Assembly (NCBI GenBank): GCA_027484145.1
Contig: JAIXUH010000002.1
Location: 372,001-436,000 of the forward strand
Origin: Rhodobacter sp.
Lineage (GTDB): Bacteria > Pseudomonadota > Alphaproteobacteria > Rhodobacterales > Rhodobacteraceae
Direction of reading: 5' to 3'
DNA: 64,000 bases
Every line of letters starts with the position of its first letter. Within the stretch, counting starts at the first letter, position 1. Of this stretch, positions 46,800 to 59,282 are shown in pieces. The position numbers and the translations under genes are program-made. The notes beneath the pieces were generated by a model. It made no database searches. It worked only from the letters and a program-made list of their open reading frames with translations, and was not told the origin of the DNA.

Positions 46800-47480
46800 A
46801 TGACCCGCCGTAACACGACAGCACGCATGACCCTTGGCCTTGTGCTGGTGGCGTCACTGGCCCACGCCCATGGCGACGTAAGCCCGCAGCCGGTGAACAC
46901 CGATGCCCTGCCCGAGGTGGGCGAGGAATGGCTGACCGAAAACCCCTATCGCGCGGCCAAGGCGGGCGATGACGTCTGGTGGCAAGCGGTGGTCATCGGC
47001 GACTCGGGCTATAACCAGAACTGCGCGCGCTGCCATGGTCTGGGCGTGGTTTCAGGTGGCCTTGCCCCGGACCTGCGCTTTCTGGAAGCCGAGGAATATG
47101 GGGACGAGTGGTTCATGGAACGCTTTCAGCACGGCTATACGCAGGAAGGCACCACAAAGATGCCGGCCTTTGGCGAGGTCTTGGGCCAAAAGGCGGCATG
47201 GGCCATCCGCACCTACATTGAGACGCGCCCCGAGGATGGCGCGTTGGATGCCCATCAGGACCGTCTGTCGGCCATTCGCGATGATTTGGTTGCCGGAAAT
47301 GGCGACGAGACTGCCCTGAAGGCCGAGTTGATGGAGATTGCCGGGCAGGTGGTGACGGCATCTGGGGCACCAAAGGCAGATTCGGCGGCCCTGCGCGCGG
47401 CCCTTGCCCTGAACGGCACGCCCGAGGCGAAAAAGCATGCCGGAGAGATGTTGACCATCGGCCTTTCGGCGGCACACTGA
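46800..47480 (+). CDS. Cytochrome c-550 of PedF type
   Basis: 226 residues from ATG 46800 (GGAGGAG upstream). Signal peptide to about residue 24, then QPVNTDALPEVGEEWLTENPYR typical of the PedF-type cytochromes of PQQ-alcohol clusters. One haem site Cys75-Ala-Arg-Cys78-His79 and likely Met121 ligand (TTKMPAFG). The C-terminal 70 residues are helical and Ala-rich. It probably accepts electrons from the quinoprotein. The MxaJ-like gene follows four bases later. Confidence 0.9.
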   Translation: MTRRNTTARMTLGLVLVASLAHAHGDVSPQPVNTDALPEVGEEWLTENPYRAAKAGDDVWWQAVVIGDSGYNQNCARCHGLGVVSGGLAPDLRFLEAEEYGDEWFMERFQHGYTQEGTTKMPAFGEVLGQKAAWAIRTYIETRPEDGALDAHQDRLSAIRDDLVAGNGDETALKAELMEIAGQVVTASGAPKADSAALRAALALNGTPEAKKHAGEMLTIGLSAAH

Positions 47481-47484
47481 CGCC

Positions 47485-48402
47485 ATGCTGCGCGCGTTGG
47501 TCCTGTGTCTTGCCTTGCTGCCCGGTCTGGCTTTTGCCCGGTGCGAAGGGGTTGTACCGGGACAGCGCCCGCAAAACACATCGCGCGAGTTTGTGGGCCA
47601 TACGCTGGACGAGATCGTGGCACGCGGCTGGATCGAGTTTGCGGTCTATGAGGCGTTTCCCCCTTACAGCTGGGACGATTCTGGCAACCCGCGCGGCATC
47701 GACATCGAGGTGGGCAAGGTCATCGCGAAAAGCCTTGGCGTGGCCCCGCGCTTTCGGTTTGTGCAGGCGGGCGAGACGCTGGAGGCCGATCTTCTGAACT
47801 ATGTCTGGAAAGGCGCGGCAGTGGACGGGCGTGTTTCGAACGTCATGCTGCGGGTGCCTTACAATTCCGACTTTACCTGCCGCGTCGAACAGGTGGTGTT
47901 TACGGGGCAATATGGGGCCGAAGAAATCGGGATTGCCTATGCCCTGGCCGCCTACCCTGATGCTGTGCAGACGCCGGGCGAAGATGGCCGTCATCCCGAT
48001 GCTCCGATACCGGCATTCTTTCGCTATGATACGGTTGCGGTCGAGAACGATTCGATTGCAGACTTTTATCTGACGTCGTTGCCGGGGGGTGGTTTGGCCG
48101 ACAAGATCAAGCGCTTTCCCACGATGCAGGCCGCGATGGCGGCGCTGAACGCGGGTGACGTGATGGCCGCCATGGGCCCGATGGCACAGTTGCAGGCTGA
48201 TGCCGGACCGGGCGTTGCCGTACACCGCCCACCGATGCCGGGCTTTGCGGCGGGGCACTGGACCTTGGGTCTGGCCGTGCATCACAGCCATCGCGATCTG
48301 GGCTATGCCGTTGATGATGCGGTGGCGGCGGCACTGGCGGATGGCACGATGGCGCGTATCTTTGCCGGCTATGGGGTTGATTTTCGTCCGCCCGACCGTT
48401 GA
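47485..48402 (+). CDS. XoxJ/MxaJ-like periplasmic protein (TIGR03871-like)
   Basis: 305 residues with signal peptide (MLRALVLCLALLPGLAFA). A family-3 binding fold with VARGWIEFAVYEAFPPYSWD (about 45-65), GNPRGIDIEVGKVIAKSLGV, and VMLRVPYNSDFTCRVEQVVFTG near 120-140. Such XoxJ/MxaJ proteins accompany quinoprotein alcohol dehydrogenases and probably activate the apoenzyme (cofactor or metal insertion) rather than transport. Co-transcribed with the PedF-like cytochrome. It stands some 11 kb from the dehydrogenase gene but is linked by the shared candidate operator. Confidence 0.88.
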   Translation: MLRALVLCLALLPGLAFARCEGVVPGQRPQNTSREFVGHTLDEIVARGWIEFAVYEAFPPYSWDDSGNPRGIDIEVGKVIAKSLGVAPRFRFVQAGETLEADLLNYVWKGAAVDGRVSNVMLRVPYNSDFTCRVEQVVFTGQYGAEEIGIAYALAAYPDAVQTPGEDGRHPDAPIPAFFRYDTVAVENDSIADFYLTSLPGGGLADKIKRFPTMQAAMAALNAGDVMAAMGPMAQLQADAGPGVAVHRPPMPGFAAGHWTLGLAVHHSHRDLGYAVDDAVAAALADGTMARIFAGYGVDFRPPDR

Positions 48403-48472
48403 ACCAAGACTTTAGTTTCATAGCGGGGTGCGGGTGTGCGCCTTAAGCTAGCGTCCCAAGGGAGAACCACCG

Positions 48473-49012
48473 ATGCAGATGAGTGACACGCGTGAGATCA
48501 AGGCCAGTCCGTCGGATGTCTGGGCCGCGATCTTGAACCCCGAGGTGCTGAAGGCCTGCATTCCTGGCTGCACCGACATCACCGGATCACCCGAAGCCGG
48601 GTTCGAGGCGACGGTGACGCAAAAGGTCGGGCCGGTGAAAGCAACCTTCAAGGGTGTGGTCACGCTGTCGGATATGGTGGTGAATCAGGGCCTGAAAATC
48701 TCGGGCGAGGGCAAGGGTGGACCTGCCGGGTTTGCCAAAGGCGGCGCGATCGTCGGTCTTGCCGCAATCGAGGGGGGCACGCGGCTGACCTATGAGGTTG
48801 ACGCACAGGTGGGTGGCAAGATCGCCCAGTTGGGCAGCCGGATCATCGACGGATTTGCCAAGAAGATGGCGGATGAGTTTTTCAACCGGTTTCAGGAGGC
48901 CGTCGAAGGCCCCGATGCCGAAGATGCCGCAGAAGAAGCTGTTGCCGAAACGGCCGAAGGCGGCGAAGGTGGTGCCAAAAAAGGATGGTTCAAACGCCTG
49001 ATCGGCGGCTGA
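48473..49012 (+). CDS. coxG: CoxG-like SRPBCC protein
   Basis: 179 residues from ATG 48473 (AAGGGAG upstream). The CoxG fold start, [18 protein letters not shown], continues with [18 protein letters not shown] and ends with a positively charged KKGWFKRL tail after an Asp/Glu-rich linker. CoxG is thought to attach molybdenum hydroxylases to the membrane. It heads coxG-coxS-coxL-coxM, with 40 bases to coxS. Confidence 0.9.
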   Translation: MQMSDTREIKASPSDVWAAILNPEVLKACIPGCTDITGSPEAGFEATVTQKVGPVKATFKGVVTLSDMVVNQGLKISGEGKGGPAGFAKGGAIVGLAAIEGGTRLTYEVDAQVGGKIAQLGSRIIDGFAKKMADEFFNRFQEAVEGPDAEDAAEEAVAETAEGGEGGAKKGWFKRLIGG

Positions 49013-49052
49013 ACCGGATAAGAGACCTAGGGAAATTCCAAGGGAGGAATCC

Positions 49053-49538
49053 ATGACGAAAGTCACGATGACCGTGAACGGCAAGTCCGTTTCGGCCGAA
49101 ACCGAAGGGCGGACCTTGCTGTCGTCCTACCTGCGCGAAGGGCTGGGGCTGACCGGCACCCATATCGGCTGCGACACCAGCCAATGCGGTGCCTGTGTGG
49201 TTCATCTGAACGGCCGGGCCGTGAAATCCTGCACCGTGTTTGCGCAGGATGTGGCAGGTGCCGAGGTGCGCACGATCGAAGGTATGGCCAATGCGGATGG
49301 CAGCCTTGGCGTGGTGCAGCAGGCGTTTCAGGACCACCACGGATTGCAGTGCGGGTTCTGCACGCCGGGCATGGTGATGGCGTCGGCTGCCCTTCTGGCC
49401 GAAAACCCCAAGCCGACCGAGGCAGAAGTGCGCCACGGGCTTGAGGGCAATATCTGCCGCTGCACGGGCTATCATAACATCGTCAAGGCAGTGCTTGCTG
49501 CGTCCGGTCAGGACGTGGCCGCCGTTGCTGCCGAATAA
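49053..49538 (+). CDS. coxS: Molybdenum hydroxylase small [2Fe-2S] subunit (CoxS-like)
   Basis: 161 residues. Plant-type [2Fe-2S] cluster Cys in [16 protein letters not shown] and a later Cys, and a second cluster in CGFCTPGM and [10 protein letters not shown]. It transfers electrons between the Mo subunit and FAD subunit. Start 49053 has AAGGGAGG upstream. Followed by coxL ten bases later. Confidence 0.95.
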   Translation: MTKVTMTVNGKSVSAETEGRTLLSSYLREGLGLTGTHIGCDTSQCGACVVHLNGRAVKSCTVFAQDVAGAEVRTIEGMANADGSLGVVQQAFQDHHGLQCGFCTPGMVMASAALLAENPKPTEAEVRHGLEGNICRCTGYHNIVKAVLAASGQDVAAVAAE

Positions 49539-49548
49539 GGGGGAAAAG

Positions 49549-51927
<2,379 letters not shown>

Positions 51928-51941
51928 GGGGAGGGATCACC

Positions 51942-52730
51942 ATGCATAACTTCGAATTCGTCAAACCCTCCACCATCGCCGATGCGGTGAAAGCTATGGC
52001 TCAGGACGGCGCTCAGGCGTTGTCCGGTGGCCAGACCCTGCTGCCCACGATGAAGCAGCGCCTTGCACAACCGGAAACGCTGGTCTCGCTGACCGGTATT
52101 CCAGAGATGCAGGGCGTCTGCATGGGCGAAGGTGGTCTGCACGTCGGTGCGGCCACTTTGCACGTCACCGTCGCGCAGGACGCCAAGGCCCTTTATCCGG
52201 CGCTGTCGACCCTTGCCGGTGGCATTGGTGACCCGGCCGTGCGCAACCGTGGCACGATCGGCGGCAGCCTTGCCAACAACGACCCCGCAGCTTGCTATCC
52301 GGCGGCAGTGTTGGCCTCGGGGGCAACCGTGGTGACCAACAAACGGAAGATTGCAGCGGATGACTACTTTCAGGGCATGTTCACGACGGCCCTTGATGAC
52401 GGCGAGATCATCACCTCGGTGATCTTTCCGGTTCCGCAAAAGGCGGCCTATGTGAAGTTCAACCAGCCCGCCAGCCGCTTTGCCCTGACCGCCGTGTTTG
52501 TGGCCAAGCATGCGGGTGGTGTTCGGGTTGCGGTGACTGGCGCCTCGAATGATGGCGTGTTCCGCTGGACCGAGGCGGAAACCGCCCTGTCGGCAGACTT
52601 CTCGCCTTCGGCCATTTCCGGGCTGACGGTGGACCCGACCGGCATGATCGCCGATCTGCATGGCACAGCCGCTTATCGCGCCAATCTGGTCAAGGTTCTG
52701 ACCGGTCGCGCGGTGGCAGCCGCCCACTAA
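51942..52730 (+). CDS. coxM: Molybdenum hydroxylase FAD subunit (CoxM-like)
   Basis: 262 residues from ATG 51942 (GGGGAGGG upstream). FAD-binding motifs ALSGGQTLLPTMKQRL (near 32-47) and VRNRGTIGGSLANNDPAACYP (in two halves) are as in CoxM. The C-terminal CO dehydrogenase flavoprotein domain follows. It completes the S-L-M set. No coxDEF (MoxR AAA+, VWA) maturation genes follow: the cluster ends at a terminator. Confidence 0.93.
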   Translation: MHNFEFVKPSTIADAVKAMAQDGAQALSGGQTLLPTMKQRLAQPETLVSLTGIPEMQGVCMGEGGLHVGAATLHVTVAQDAKALYPALSTLAGGIGDPAVRNRGTIGGSLANNDPAACYPAAVLASGATVVTNKRKIAADDYFQGMFTTALDDGEIITSVIFPVPQKAAYVKFNQPASRFALTAVFVAKHAGGVRVAVTGASNDGVFRWTEAETALSADFSPSAISGLTVDPTGMIADLHGTAAYRANLVKVLTGRAVAAAH

Positions 52731-52752
52731 GCAACGCGATCAAAACAGAAAG

Positions 52753-52780
52753 AAACCCCCGGTCAAAAGGCCGGGGGTTT
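52753..52780. terminator. Bidirectional terminator between coxM and dCTP deaminase
   Basis: AAACCCCCGG / CCGGGGGTTT, a 10-bp stem with an 8-base loop, followed by TTTTG; T-rich on the minus side too (GTTTCTTTCTG). Confidence 0.9.
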
Positions 52781-52799
52781 TGCTTTGCCTTGCGTCAGA

Positions 52800-53885
52800 T
52801 CAGCGGAACTGTTTGGCCAGTTTCAGGCCCTGGCCTTGATAATTGGAGGCGATCTTTTCACCATAGAGCGCATCCGGGCGTTCGGCCATTCGCTCATAGA
52901 CCAGACGGCCCACCACCTGCCCATGCTCCAGGACGAAGGGCGCTTCGTGGCAGCGCACCTCCAGCACACCGCGGCTGCCCGCGCCACCTGCCGCCGCATG
53001 GCCAAAGCCGGGGTCAAAGAAACCAGCGTAGTGCACACGGAATTCCCCGACCATCGCCAGATATGGCGCCATTTCGGCGGCGTAATCGGGGGGAATGGTC
53101 ACTGCCTCACGGCTGACAAGAATGTAGAACGCGCCGGGGTCAAGGATGATGCGCCCCTCGGTGGTGCGAATCTCCTCCCAGAACTCGGCCGCCGGATAGT
53201 GGCCGATCCGGTCCAGATCTACGACTCCAGCATGGGGTTTGGCGCGATAGCCGACCAGATCACCCGTCCTGGGGCGCAGATCGACGGAAAATCCCAAACC
53301 TTCGGAAATGACCGCCTGACCCGATACCAGAGGTTCGGCGGCGTGAAGCGTGGTCAGTTCGGCATCTGACAGCACGGCCTGACCGTGGCGAAAGCGGATC
53401 TGGTTCAGCCGCTGCCCCGCGCGCACCAGCACGCTGAACGAACGGGGGCACACTTCGGCATACAAGGGGCCATCATACCCATCGGGGATGCGGTCAAATT
53501 CGGTGCCGCCATCGGTGATTGTCCGCGTCAGCAGGTCCAGCCGCCCGGTCGAGCTTTTGGCATTGGCCACAGCAGACAGGCCCGCAGGCAAACGCAACCG
53601 CTCCATCAGGGGGATCACATAGACGCAGCCCTTTTCCAGAACGGCGCCGTCGGTCAGGTCCATACGGTGCATCTCGAATTCGGCCAGACGCTCTGCCACC
53701 GGGCGACCTTTGCCCGCCAGAAATGAGGCGCGCACGCGGTAAGCCACGGGCCCCAACCGCAGGTCAAGGCTGGCGGGCTGGATCTGCGCCGGGATGATCG
53801 GGGTGTCTGCCGACAGCCCCTCCGATGCGATCAGTGCCCTGAGTGCCTGAGCAGGCAGGACGCCGGTGCCAATGGTCACGGTCAT
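52800..53885 (-). CDS. dcd: 2'-deoxycytidine 5'-triphosphate deaminase (double-length, alphaproteobacterial type)
   Basis: 361 residues from ATG 53885, set by GAGGTG eight bases upstream; a TTG six bases earlier is too close to that site. About twice the size of E. coli Dcd: the first half contains PAQIQPASLDLRLG and NAKSSTGRLDLLTRTITDGG, the second GFFDPGFGHAAAGGAGSRGVLEVR, so two dUTPase-like folds. This form is typical of alphaproteobacteria. It deaminates dCTP to dUTP for thymidylate synthesis. It is downstream of tRNA-Pro on the same strand. Confidence 0.9.
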   Translation of the reverse strand: MTVTIGTGVLPAQALRALIASEGLSADTPIIPAQIQPASLDLRLGPVAYRVRASFLAGKGRPVAERLAEFEMHRMDLTDGAVLEKGCVYVIPLMERLRLPAGLSAVANAKSSTGRLDLLTRTITDGGTEFDRIPDGYDGPLYAEVCPRSFSVLVRAGQRLNQIRFRHGQAVLSDAELTTLHAAEPLVSGQAVISEGLGFSVDLRPRTGDLVGYRAKPHAGVVDLDRIGHYPAAEFWEEIRTTEGRIILDPGAFYILVSREAVTIPPDYAAEMAPYLAMVGEFRVHYAGFFDPGFGHAAAGGAGSRGVLEVRCHEAPFVLEHGQVVGRLVYERMAERPDALYGEKIASNYQGQGLKLAKQFR

Positions 53886-53970
53886 GGTCAAGACACCTCA
53901 TCCAGTCAAAGATCGGCAGGGCCAAAAAGGAACCGCCCGCAAGGCCGGGGGCCAAGCGGGCGGGTTTCTT

Positions 53971-54048
53971 TGGTCGGGCCGGTGAGATTCGAACTCACGA
54001 CCTCCCGCCCCCCAGACGGACGCGCTAACCAGGCTGCGCTACGGCCCG
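53971..54048 (-). tRNA. tRNA-Pro (GGG)
   Basis: The minus strand folds as a 75-base cloverleaf plus encoded CCA: acceptor CGGGCCG/CGGCCCG, D-arm GCGC-AGCCTGGTTA-GCGC, anticodon stem TCCGT/GCGGG with loop CTGGGGG (anticodon GGG), T-arm GTGAG-TTCGAAT-CTCAC and discriminator A. Confidence 0.97.
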
Positions 54049-54141
54049 ACACGCGGGATACATACTGATATTCCCGGGCGGCACAAGCGATAAAGCGACG
54101 GAAAAGGCCACCAAATCTTTGCCCTGCCATCCTGTGCCGTG

Positions 54142-55005
54142 TCACCCTCTCATGGCGGTGGACAACGCGCGAACGCGGCCCAAAAGCGCAAAAAGATCAG
54201 CCCGTGCTGCACCGTCCACATCGGCGGGCCGCATCGACCGCAACCGCCGTGCCATCTGCGGCAAATCGTGAAGAGGGGCCTCTGCGCTGTCAGACGGACC
54301 TTCGGGGGCTGTATCTGCCATGTCGGCCACTGCGGCCTCCATGGGGGGCCCCACAGGCTCTGGCGATGCTACAACATCCGGCGCAGGCGCCTCGGAAACC
54401 GGGGCTTCGGTGACTGGGGCGGAAGGTGCGATGATGCGGGTGATTTTCAGCGTCGTCGGCGCTGATGGCGCAGGCACGGGGTCTTCAGGCGCTTCGGCCC
54501 AGACCTCCATTGGGGCCTCTTCGGCGGGTGTCTCGGGAACCAGCGCCTCGAACAGGCTGGCCTGCACCAGACGCGGCTGGGCGGCCTCAGCCTCGGGATG
54601 GCGCAGGGCGGATTGCAGGGCAATGATCTGGGCCGTCTCGGCTTCGGCCGGGGGCAGGGTGGGGGCCATGGCCTCATCCGGCAGGGCGGCAACAAGCGCG
54701 GCCTCGATGGCGGCATCGTCATCGGCGACGGAACTGTCATCGATGGCACCGGCAACATGGCGCACGCCCTGTTCGCGCAGAATCTTCTGCACACCGCGGA
54801 TTGTCATACCTTCGTCGTGCAGCAGCCGCTTGATGCCGGTCAGCAACGACACATCAGCGGGGCGGTAATACCGCCGCCCGCCTGCGCGCTTGACCGGACG
54901 GATTTGCGGAAAACGACTTTCCCAGAACCGCAGCACATGTGCCGGGGTTTCTAGCAGTTCAGCGACTTCACTGATCGTGCGGAACGCGTCTGGCGATTTT
55001 TCCAT
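54142..55005 (-). CDS. MerR-family regulator with long Ala/Pro-rich tail
   Basis: 287 residues. An N-terminal MerR helix-turn-helix (about 8-76: [36 protein letters not shown]) is followed by a long Ala/Pro/Glu-rich low-complexity region (about 95-250) and a short ordered end. It resembles the MerR proteins that follow ihfA in many alphaproteobacteria. It is 15 bases downstream of ihfA on the same strand, hence the same operon. Targets are unknown. Confidence 0.9.
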   Translation of the reverse strand: MEKSPDAFRTISEVAELLETPAHVLRFWESRFPQIRPVKRAGGRRYYRPADVSLLTGIKRLLHDEGMTIRGVQKILREQGVRHVAGAIDDSSVADDDAAIEAALVAALPDEAMAPTLPPAEAETAQIIALQSALRHPEAEAAQPRLVQASLFEALVPETPAEEAPMEVWAEAPEDPVPAPSAPTTLKITRIIAPSAPVTEAPVSEAPAPDVVASPEPVGPPMEAAVADMADTAPEGPSDSAEAPLHDLPQMARRLRSMRPADVDGAARADLFALLGRVRALSTAMRG

Positions 55006-55020
55006 GCGCCCCGGACCCCG

Positions 55021-55323
55021 TTACTTCTTCTTGCCGGCAGCGACCTGATCCCGCATCAGATGCGACGGGCGAAAGGTCAGAACGCGGCGCGGGCTGATCG
55101 GCACCTCGTCGCCGGTTTTCGGGTTGCGGCCAACACGGGCCGACTTGTCGCGCACCGAGAAGGTCCCGAAGGATGAGATCTTGACCTGTTCCCCCTGAAC
55201 AAGCGCGTCGGACATGTGCTGCAGCACTGCTTCGACAAGTTGTGCCGATTCATTTCGGCTCAGTCCAACCTCGCGGAACACCGCTTCGGACAGATCCATA
55301 CGCGTCAAGGTCTTTTCGCTCAT
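55021..55323 (-). CDS. ihfA: Integration host factor alpha subunit
   Basis: 100 residues from ATG 55323, with GGGGGGG six to seven bases upstream. HU/IHF fold with [20 protein letters not shown] at the N-terminus and the DNA-bending arm [19 protein letters not shown]. It forms a heterodimer with IhfB to bend DNA. Downstream of fabH in the usual alphaproteobacterial order. Confidence 0.96.
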   Translation of the reverse strand: MSEKTLTRMDLSEAVFREVGLSRNESAQLVEAVLQHMSDALVQGEQVKISSFGTFSVRDKSARVGRNPKTGDEVPISPRRVLTFRPSHLMRDQVAAGKKK

Positions 55324-55414
55324 TCGCAATCCCCCCCGGGCTGTTGCACGCCAAGATGCGCCGGGGAAATTTGCGAGTCAATATCAGAGGCTTGGGCGAC
55401 GTAGTTGAAATGCA

Positions 55415-56386
55415 CTACCAGCGCAAAAGCACCGATCCCCAAGCAAGGCCACCACCAATGGCCTCGGTCACGATCAGATCGCCGGCCTTGATCTGCCCGC
55501 GCGTCTTGCCCACCGACAGTGCGAGGGGAATCGATGCGGCCGATGTGTTGCCGTGATCTTGCACGGTCACAACCACCCGATCCATCGCCACCTGCATGCG
55601 TTTTGCGGTGGCTTCGATGATGCGAATATTGGCCTGATGAGGCACGATCCAGTCAACATCATCACTGGTCAGACCCGCCTTATCAAGGGCGGTATGGGCT
55701 GTTTCTGCAAGCTTTTCAACGGCATGGCGGAAAACTTCTTTCCCGGCCATCCGCAGGTGCCCGGTCGTGCCGGTGCTGGTGCCACCGTCGACGTAAAGAA
55801 TATCCTTAAAGCGGCCGTCCGAATGCAGGTCGGTCGCCAGAATGCCCCGGTCAGACGGCGCACCGGTGCCTGTGGCCGCCTCCAGAATCAGGGCCCCCGC
55901 GCCATCGCCGAACAGAACGCAGGTCGTGCGGTCAGTCCAGTCCATCAGGCGGCTGAAGGTTTCAGCCCCGATCACCAGCACGCGCGTCGCCTGCCCCGAC
56001 AGGATCAGTGCGTTGGCATTGGCCATCGCATAAACGAATCCCGCACAGACGGCCTGCACGTCAAAGGCAAAGCCGCGGGTCATGCCCAAGGCCGCCTGCA
56101 CCATTGTGGCGGCAGAGGGAAAGGTCAGATCGGCGGTCGAGGTTGCCAGCACGATGGCGTCAATGTCATCGGCCTGTATTCCGGCATCGGCAAGGGCGGC
56201 ACGCGCGGCATGGGTGGCCAGCATCGATGTTGTCTCGCCTTCGGCCGCAAAGTGACGCCGCTCAATCCCGGAACGGCTGCGAATCCACTCATCCGTGGTG
56301 TCCACCAGCGACTCGAGTTCGACATTGGGAACAACCCGCGCGGGCAGATAATGCCCGACACCCCTGACAACGGCGCGTATCGTCAT
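55415..56386 (-). CDS. fabH: 3-oxoacyl-[ACP] synthase III (KAS III)
   Basis: 323 residues. It starts fatty acid synthesis by condensing acetyl-CoA with malonyl-ACP. The catalytic triad is Cys114 (DVQAVCAGF), His250 (VPHQAN) and Asn280 (DHGNTSAAS). Overlaps plsX by four bases. Confidence 0.97.
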   Translation of the reverse strand: MTIRAVVRGVGHYLPARVVPNVELESLVDTTDEWIRSRSGIERRHFAAEGETTSMLATHAARAALADAGIQADDIDAIVLATSTADLTFPSAATMVQAALGMTRGFAFDVQAVCAGFVYAMANANALILSGQATRVLVIGAETFSRLMDWTDRTTCVLFGDGAGALILEAATGTGAPSDRGILATDLHSDGRFKDILYVDGGTSTGTTGHLRMAGKEVFRHAVEKLAETAHTALDKAGLTSDDVDWIVPHQANIRIIEATAKRMQVAMDRVVVTVQDHGNTSAASIPLALSVGKTRGQIKAGDLIVTEAIGGGLAWGSVLLRW

Positions 56387-57540
56387 TCGCTTTTACCGTC
56401 TCCTCGGGCGTCTTTGGACAGCAACGCAGGGCCGCCCATTATTTCAGCATTCTGCCCTGCACGACCCGCCGATGCAACCCGTGCCGCAAGACGCTCGACA
56501 AAGCCGCTTTGCGACAGCCGGATCGCCAGTTCGATGGCCGCCGCCACGCCGGTTTCGTCGGCAGAGCCGTGTGATTTGACCACCGTGCCGTTCAGGCCAA
56601 GGAAAACGCCGCCGTTCACCCGGCGCGGATCAATCCGCCGTTGCAGCCGTTTCAACGAGTTCATCGCCAAAAGGGCGGCAAACTTTGACAAAAGGCCTGC
56701 ATTGAACGCCTCGCGCAGAAAATCTGCGATCAGTTTGGCCGTGCCTTCGCCGGTTTTCAGCGCGATGTTCCCAGTAAAACCATCGGTCACGATCACATCA
56801 ACCCGGCCCGAAGGGATATCGCCGCCTTCGACAAAGCCCACGAAATCATAGCCACCCGCCTCGGCCGCAGTCGCCATCCGGTCATGCGCCAGCTTCAGTT
56901 CGGCGCGGCCCTTGTGTTCTTCGGTGCCAACGTTCAGCAGGCCCACGCGCGGGCGTTCCAGCGACAGCCCATCGCGGGCATAGGACGCGCCCATGGCAGC
57001 AAACTGCAACAGGTCCGTGGCATCCGCCTCGATCCCGGCGCCCACATCCAGCATCACGTTAAAGCCACCGGGGCTGCGGCTGGGCCAGAGGCAGGCAATG
57101 GCGGGGCGGTTCAGGCCGGCAATCTTGCGCAACCGCACCATGGCCACGGCCATCAGCGCGCCCGTATTGCCGCAGGACACAGCGGCCTGCGCCTGCCCTT
57201 GCTTGACGCTGTCAATCGTGGACCACATTGAGGTGCCGTCGCCATGGCGCATCACCTGGCTGGGCTTGTCACTCATGGTGACGATCCGTTCGGCGTGAAT
57301 CACACTGACGCGGCCTGCAATATCCGATTGCTTGGCCAACAGGCGGTTCAGAACCGCTTGATCGCCATGCAAAAGGAACCGGACACCCGGATTGCGGCGC
57401 GCACAAATGCCAAGGCCGGCGACAACAGCCGCCGGGCCACGGTCGCCGCCCATGGCGTCAACCGATACGACAATGGCTTGTGGCACGGCAGCCCCAACGT
57501 GAAGGCCTCCGGTCGTCGGATTTTCAGGTCCGTTCGCCAT
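56383..57540 (-). CDS. plsX: Phosphate acyltransferase
   Basis: 385 residues. It makes acyl-phosphate from acyl-ACP for phospholipid synthesis with PlsY. Motifs are [31 protein letters not shown] and [16 protein letters not shown]. About 20 N-terminal residues precede the conserved SVDAMGGD, slightly longer than usual; a later start is possible. Order rpmF-plsX-fabH is standard. Confidence 0.96.
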   Translation of the reverse strand: MANGPENPTTGGLHVGAAVPQAIVVSVDAMGGDRGPAAVVAGLGICARRNPGVRFLLHGDQAVLNRLLAKQSDIAGRVSVIHAERIVTMSDKPSQVMRHGDGTSMWSTIDSVKQGQAQAAVSCGNTGALMAVAMVRLRKIAGLNRPAIACLWPSRSPGGFNVMLDVGAGIEADATDLLQFAAMGASYARDGLSLERPRVGLLNVGTEEHKGRAELKLAHDRMATAAEAGGYDFVGFVEGGDIPSGRVDVIVTDGFTGNIALKTGEGTAKLIADFLREAFNAGLLSKFAALLAMNSLKRLQRRIDPRRVNGGVFLGLNGTVVKSHGSADETGVAAAIELAIRLSQSGFVERLAARVASAGRAGQNAEIMGGPALLSKDARGDGKSE

Positions 57541-57563
57541 GGGCGGGGGCTGCGTGGAGCGGC

Positions 57564-57770
57564 TTACGCCGCGTCCTCGTCCAGATCGACTTCTTTCGCG
57601 GTCGCCACAACTTCGCGCGCGTCATAATGGCCGCAAGCGCCGCAGACGTGGTGCGGGCGCTTCAGCTCGCCGCAGTTGGAGCATTCTGCCGGGTTTCCGG
57701 CGACAAGCGCATCATGCGCACGACGCATGTTGCGGCGGGATTTGGTGACTCGGTTCTGAGGGACAGCCAT
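57564..57770 (-). CDS. rpmF: 50S ribosomal protein L32
   Basis: 68 residues from ATG 57770. [19 protein letters not shown] start and the zinc-type Cys pairs [20 protein letters not shown] are diagnostic. A 23-base gap to plsX. Confidence 0.97.
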   Translation of the reverse strand: MAVPQNRVTKSRRNMRRAHDALVAGNPAECSNCGELKRPHHVCGACGHYDAREVVATAKEVDLDEDAA

Positions 57771-57935
57771 GTCGCATCCTCGGGGTAGCGGGGACATGCC
57801 CCTGATTTCTTTGACGTTTCACAAGCGGACAAAGCCGCCGGGGGCGTGTTTCCACACCCCGGATGAGGCGCGGAACATACCCGGATTCCGGCGCGGTGCA
57901 AGCCCTATTCTGGCCTGTCCGAACCAGCCTTGCCA

Positions 57936-58517
57936 TCAGCCGTCATCCTTGCTTTCCAGCTGCTGTTTCAGGGCGGCCAAACCGGCAAAGGGCTTAAGAT
58001 CATCATCACGCAGGGGTTCTGCACCGGGGGGGGCAAACACCGCTTCGCCCAGATCAACCCCCTCGGCGCGCGGATAAAGCGGCAGGCCCAGCAGCAAAGC
58101 CTCCATCGCGACGCCGCCCACATCAATCACCTCGGGTACGGGTTCAAAGCTGTCGTCCTCGGGCATTTCCACTTCATCCGCCTCGGGCTCGACCCAATCG
58201 GCAAGATAGCGGCGCAGGGCGGTTTCCTTCAGGCCGGACTTGACCGGCGCAAGGCTGATGGAACACGCCTGCACCACCGTCGCCTCCAGCACCGCCTCCA
58301 GCATAAAGTCGCGGTGGCCGGCGGGGCGGATTTCGCCCTTGAACCGAAAGTATGGCAGGTCGATCAGCCCAAGCTCTTGCGCCATCGCCTTGCGGGTGGC
58401 GGCGTCGGGGGCCAGATCGAACCGCGTCGGCTTGCGCGTCGACAGGGCGCCAGTGCGCAGCGGGTGGCTGAGGGCAAGCGCAGGGGTCTGTTCACGGGTC
58501 GGGTCGGTCTGGGCCAT
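57936..58517 (-). CDS. yceD: YceD/DUF177 family protein
   Basis: 193 residues from ATG 58517. Typical placement directly upstream of rpmF (165 bases) and motif LEATVVQACSISLAPVKSGL with an acidic patch EPEADEVEMPEDD. In plants and bacteria members take part in 23S rRNA maturation or accumulation. One Cys in the core replaces the usual Cys region. The gap to rpmF may contain its own promoter; I see no clear hairpin in it. Confidence 0.9.
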   Translation of the reverse strand: MAQTDPTREQTPALALSHPLRTGALSTRKPTRFDLAPDAATRKAMAQELGLIDLPYFRFKGEIRPAGHRDFMLEAVLEATVVQACSISLAPVKSGLKETALRRYLADWVEPEADEVEMPEDDSFEPVPEVIDVGGVAMEALLLGLPLYPRAEGVDLGEAVFAPPGAEPLRDDDLKPFAGLAALKQQLESKDDG

Positions 58518-58770
58518 TGTTCTGTTGTCCTTCGGACGGGCAACGGCAACTTGCCGCCGTCGTGTGCGCGTTCCATTCTTGAACCGGCACGCTTCCTTCT
58601 GTAAGCCTTTATCCAAGGAGGCGGTCCGTCATCCGGCAGGTAAGCGGCCATGGGCCGGTTGGCAAGCCGGAAGGGACCGCAAACCGGCACAGGGCCGATG
58701 GCTGGGCCGGAACGTGTTGCAAGGTAGGGCAGGAATGGCTTTCAGAACGGGTGCAGGCGGGCGGGGGCCA

Positions 58771-59232
58771 ATGATGGCAGGCGCACGCATTTGGCTGCGC
58801 GGCCTTTTTCTGGGCCTGATCGCCGCGACTTTGGTGGCCTGCTCTCCGGTGTATCGCAACCATGGCTATGTGCCGAACGAAGAGGAACTTGCCTCTTTGG
58901 TGGTGGGCAAGGATACGCGCGAGACGGCCGCGCCCAAGGTGGGCCGCCCCTCTGCTGCGGGTCTGCTGAATGATACCGGCTGGTATTTCGTGCAAAGCCG
59001 GTGGGAGCACAAAGGGGCCTTCCCGCCCAAAGAGCTTGACCGTCAGGTTGTGGCGCTGACCTTCAGCGAAAACGGTGTGCTGCAAAACGTCGAACGGTTT
59101 GGCCTTGAACGCGGGCAGATTGTGCCGCTGTCACGCCGCGTCACCGAAAGCAGCGTCAAGGGCATGAGCATCCTGCGCCAGCTCTTCTCGAACTTCGGGC
59201 GGCTGAATGCCGGGGCCTTGTTGGACAACTGA
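58771..59232 (+). CDS. bamE: BamE/SmpA outer-membrane assembly lipoprotein
   Basis: 153 residues from ATG 58771; a second ATG follows directly. A signal peptide with lipobox LVAC gives a lipoprotein. YVPNEEELASLVVGKDTRETAAPKVGRPS and WYFVQSRWEHKGAFPP match BamE, part of the BAM complex. Divergent from yceD. A GC-rich region of 253 bases precedes it; I see only an interrupted GCGGTCC/GGACCGC repeat there. Confidence 0.92.
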   Translation: MMAGARIWLRGLFLGLIAATLVACSPVYRNHGYVPNEEELASLVVGKDTRETAAPKVGRPSAAGLLNDTGWYFVQSRWEHKGAFPPKELDRQVVALTFSENGVLQNVERFGLERGQIVPLSRRVTESSVKGMSILRQLFSNFGRLNAGALLDN

Positions 59233-59239
59233 TAGGTGC

Positions 59240-59271
59240 TGCGGGCGCAAGGGTATAGCTTGGCGCCCGCA
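59240..59271. terminator. Hairpin between convergent bamE and msrB
   Basis: Arms TGCGGGCGC (59240-59248) and GCGCCCGCA (59263-59271) extend inward through AAG/CTT with one bulged base. Located eight bases after bamE and 11 bases after the msrB stop; probably bidirectional although T-runs are weak. Confidence 0.6.
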
Positions 59272-59282
59272 AGCATTTGATC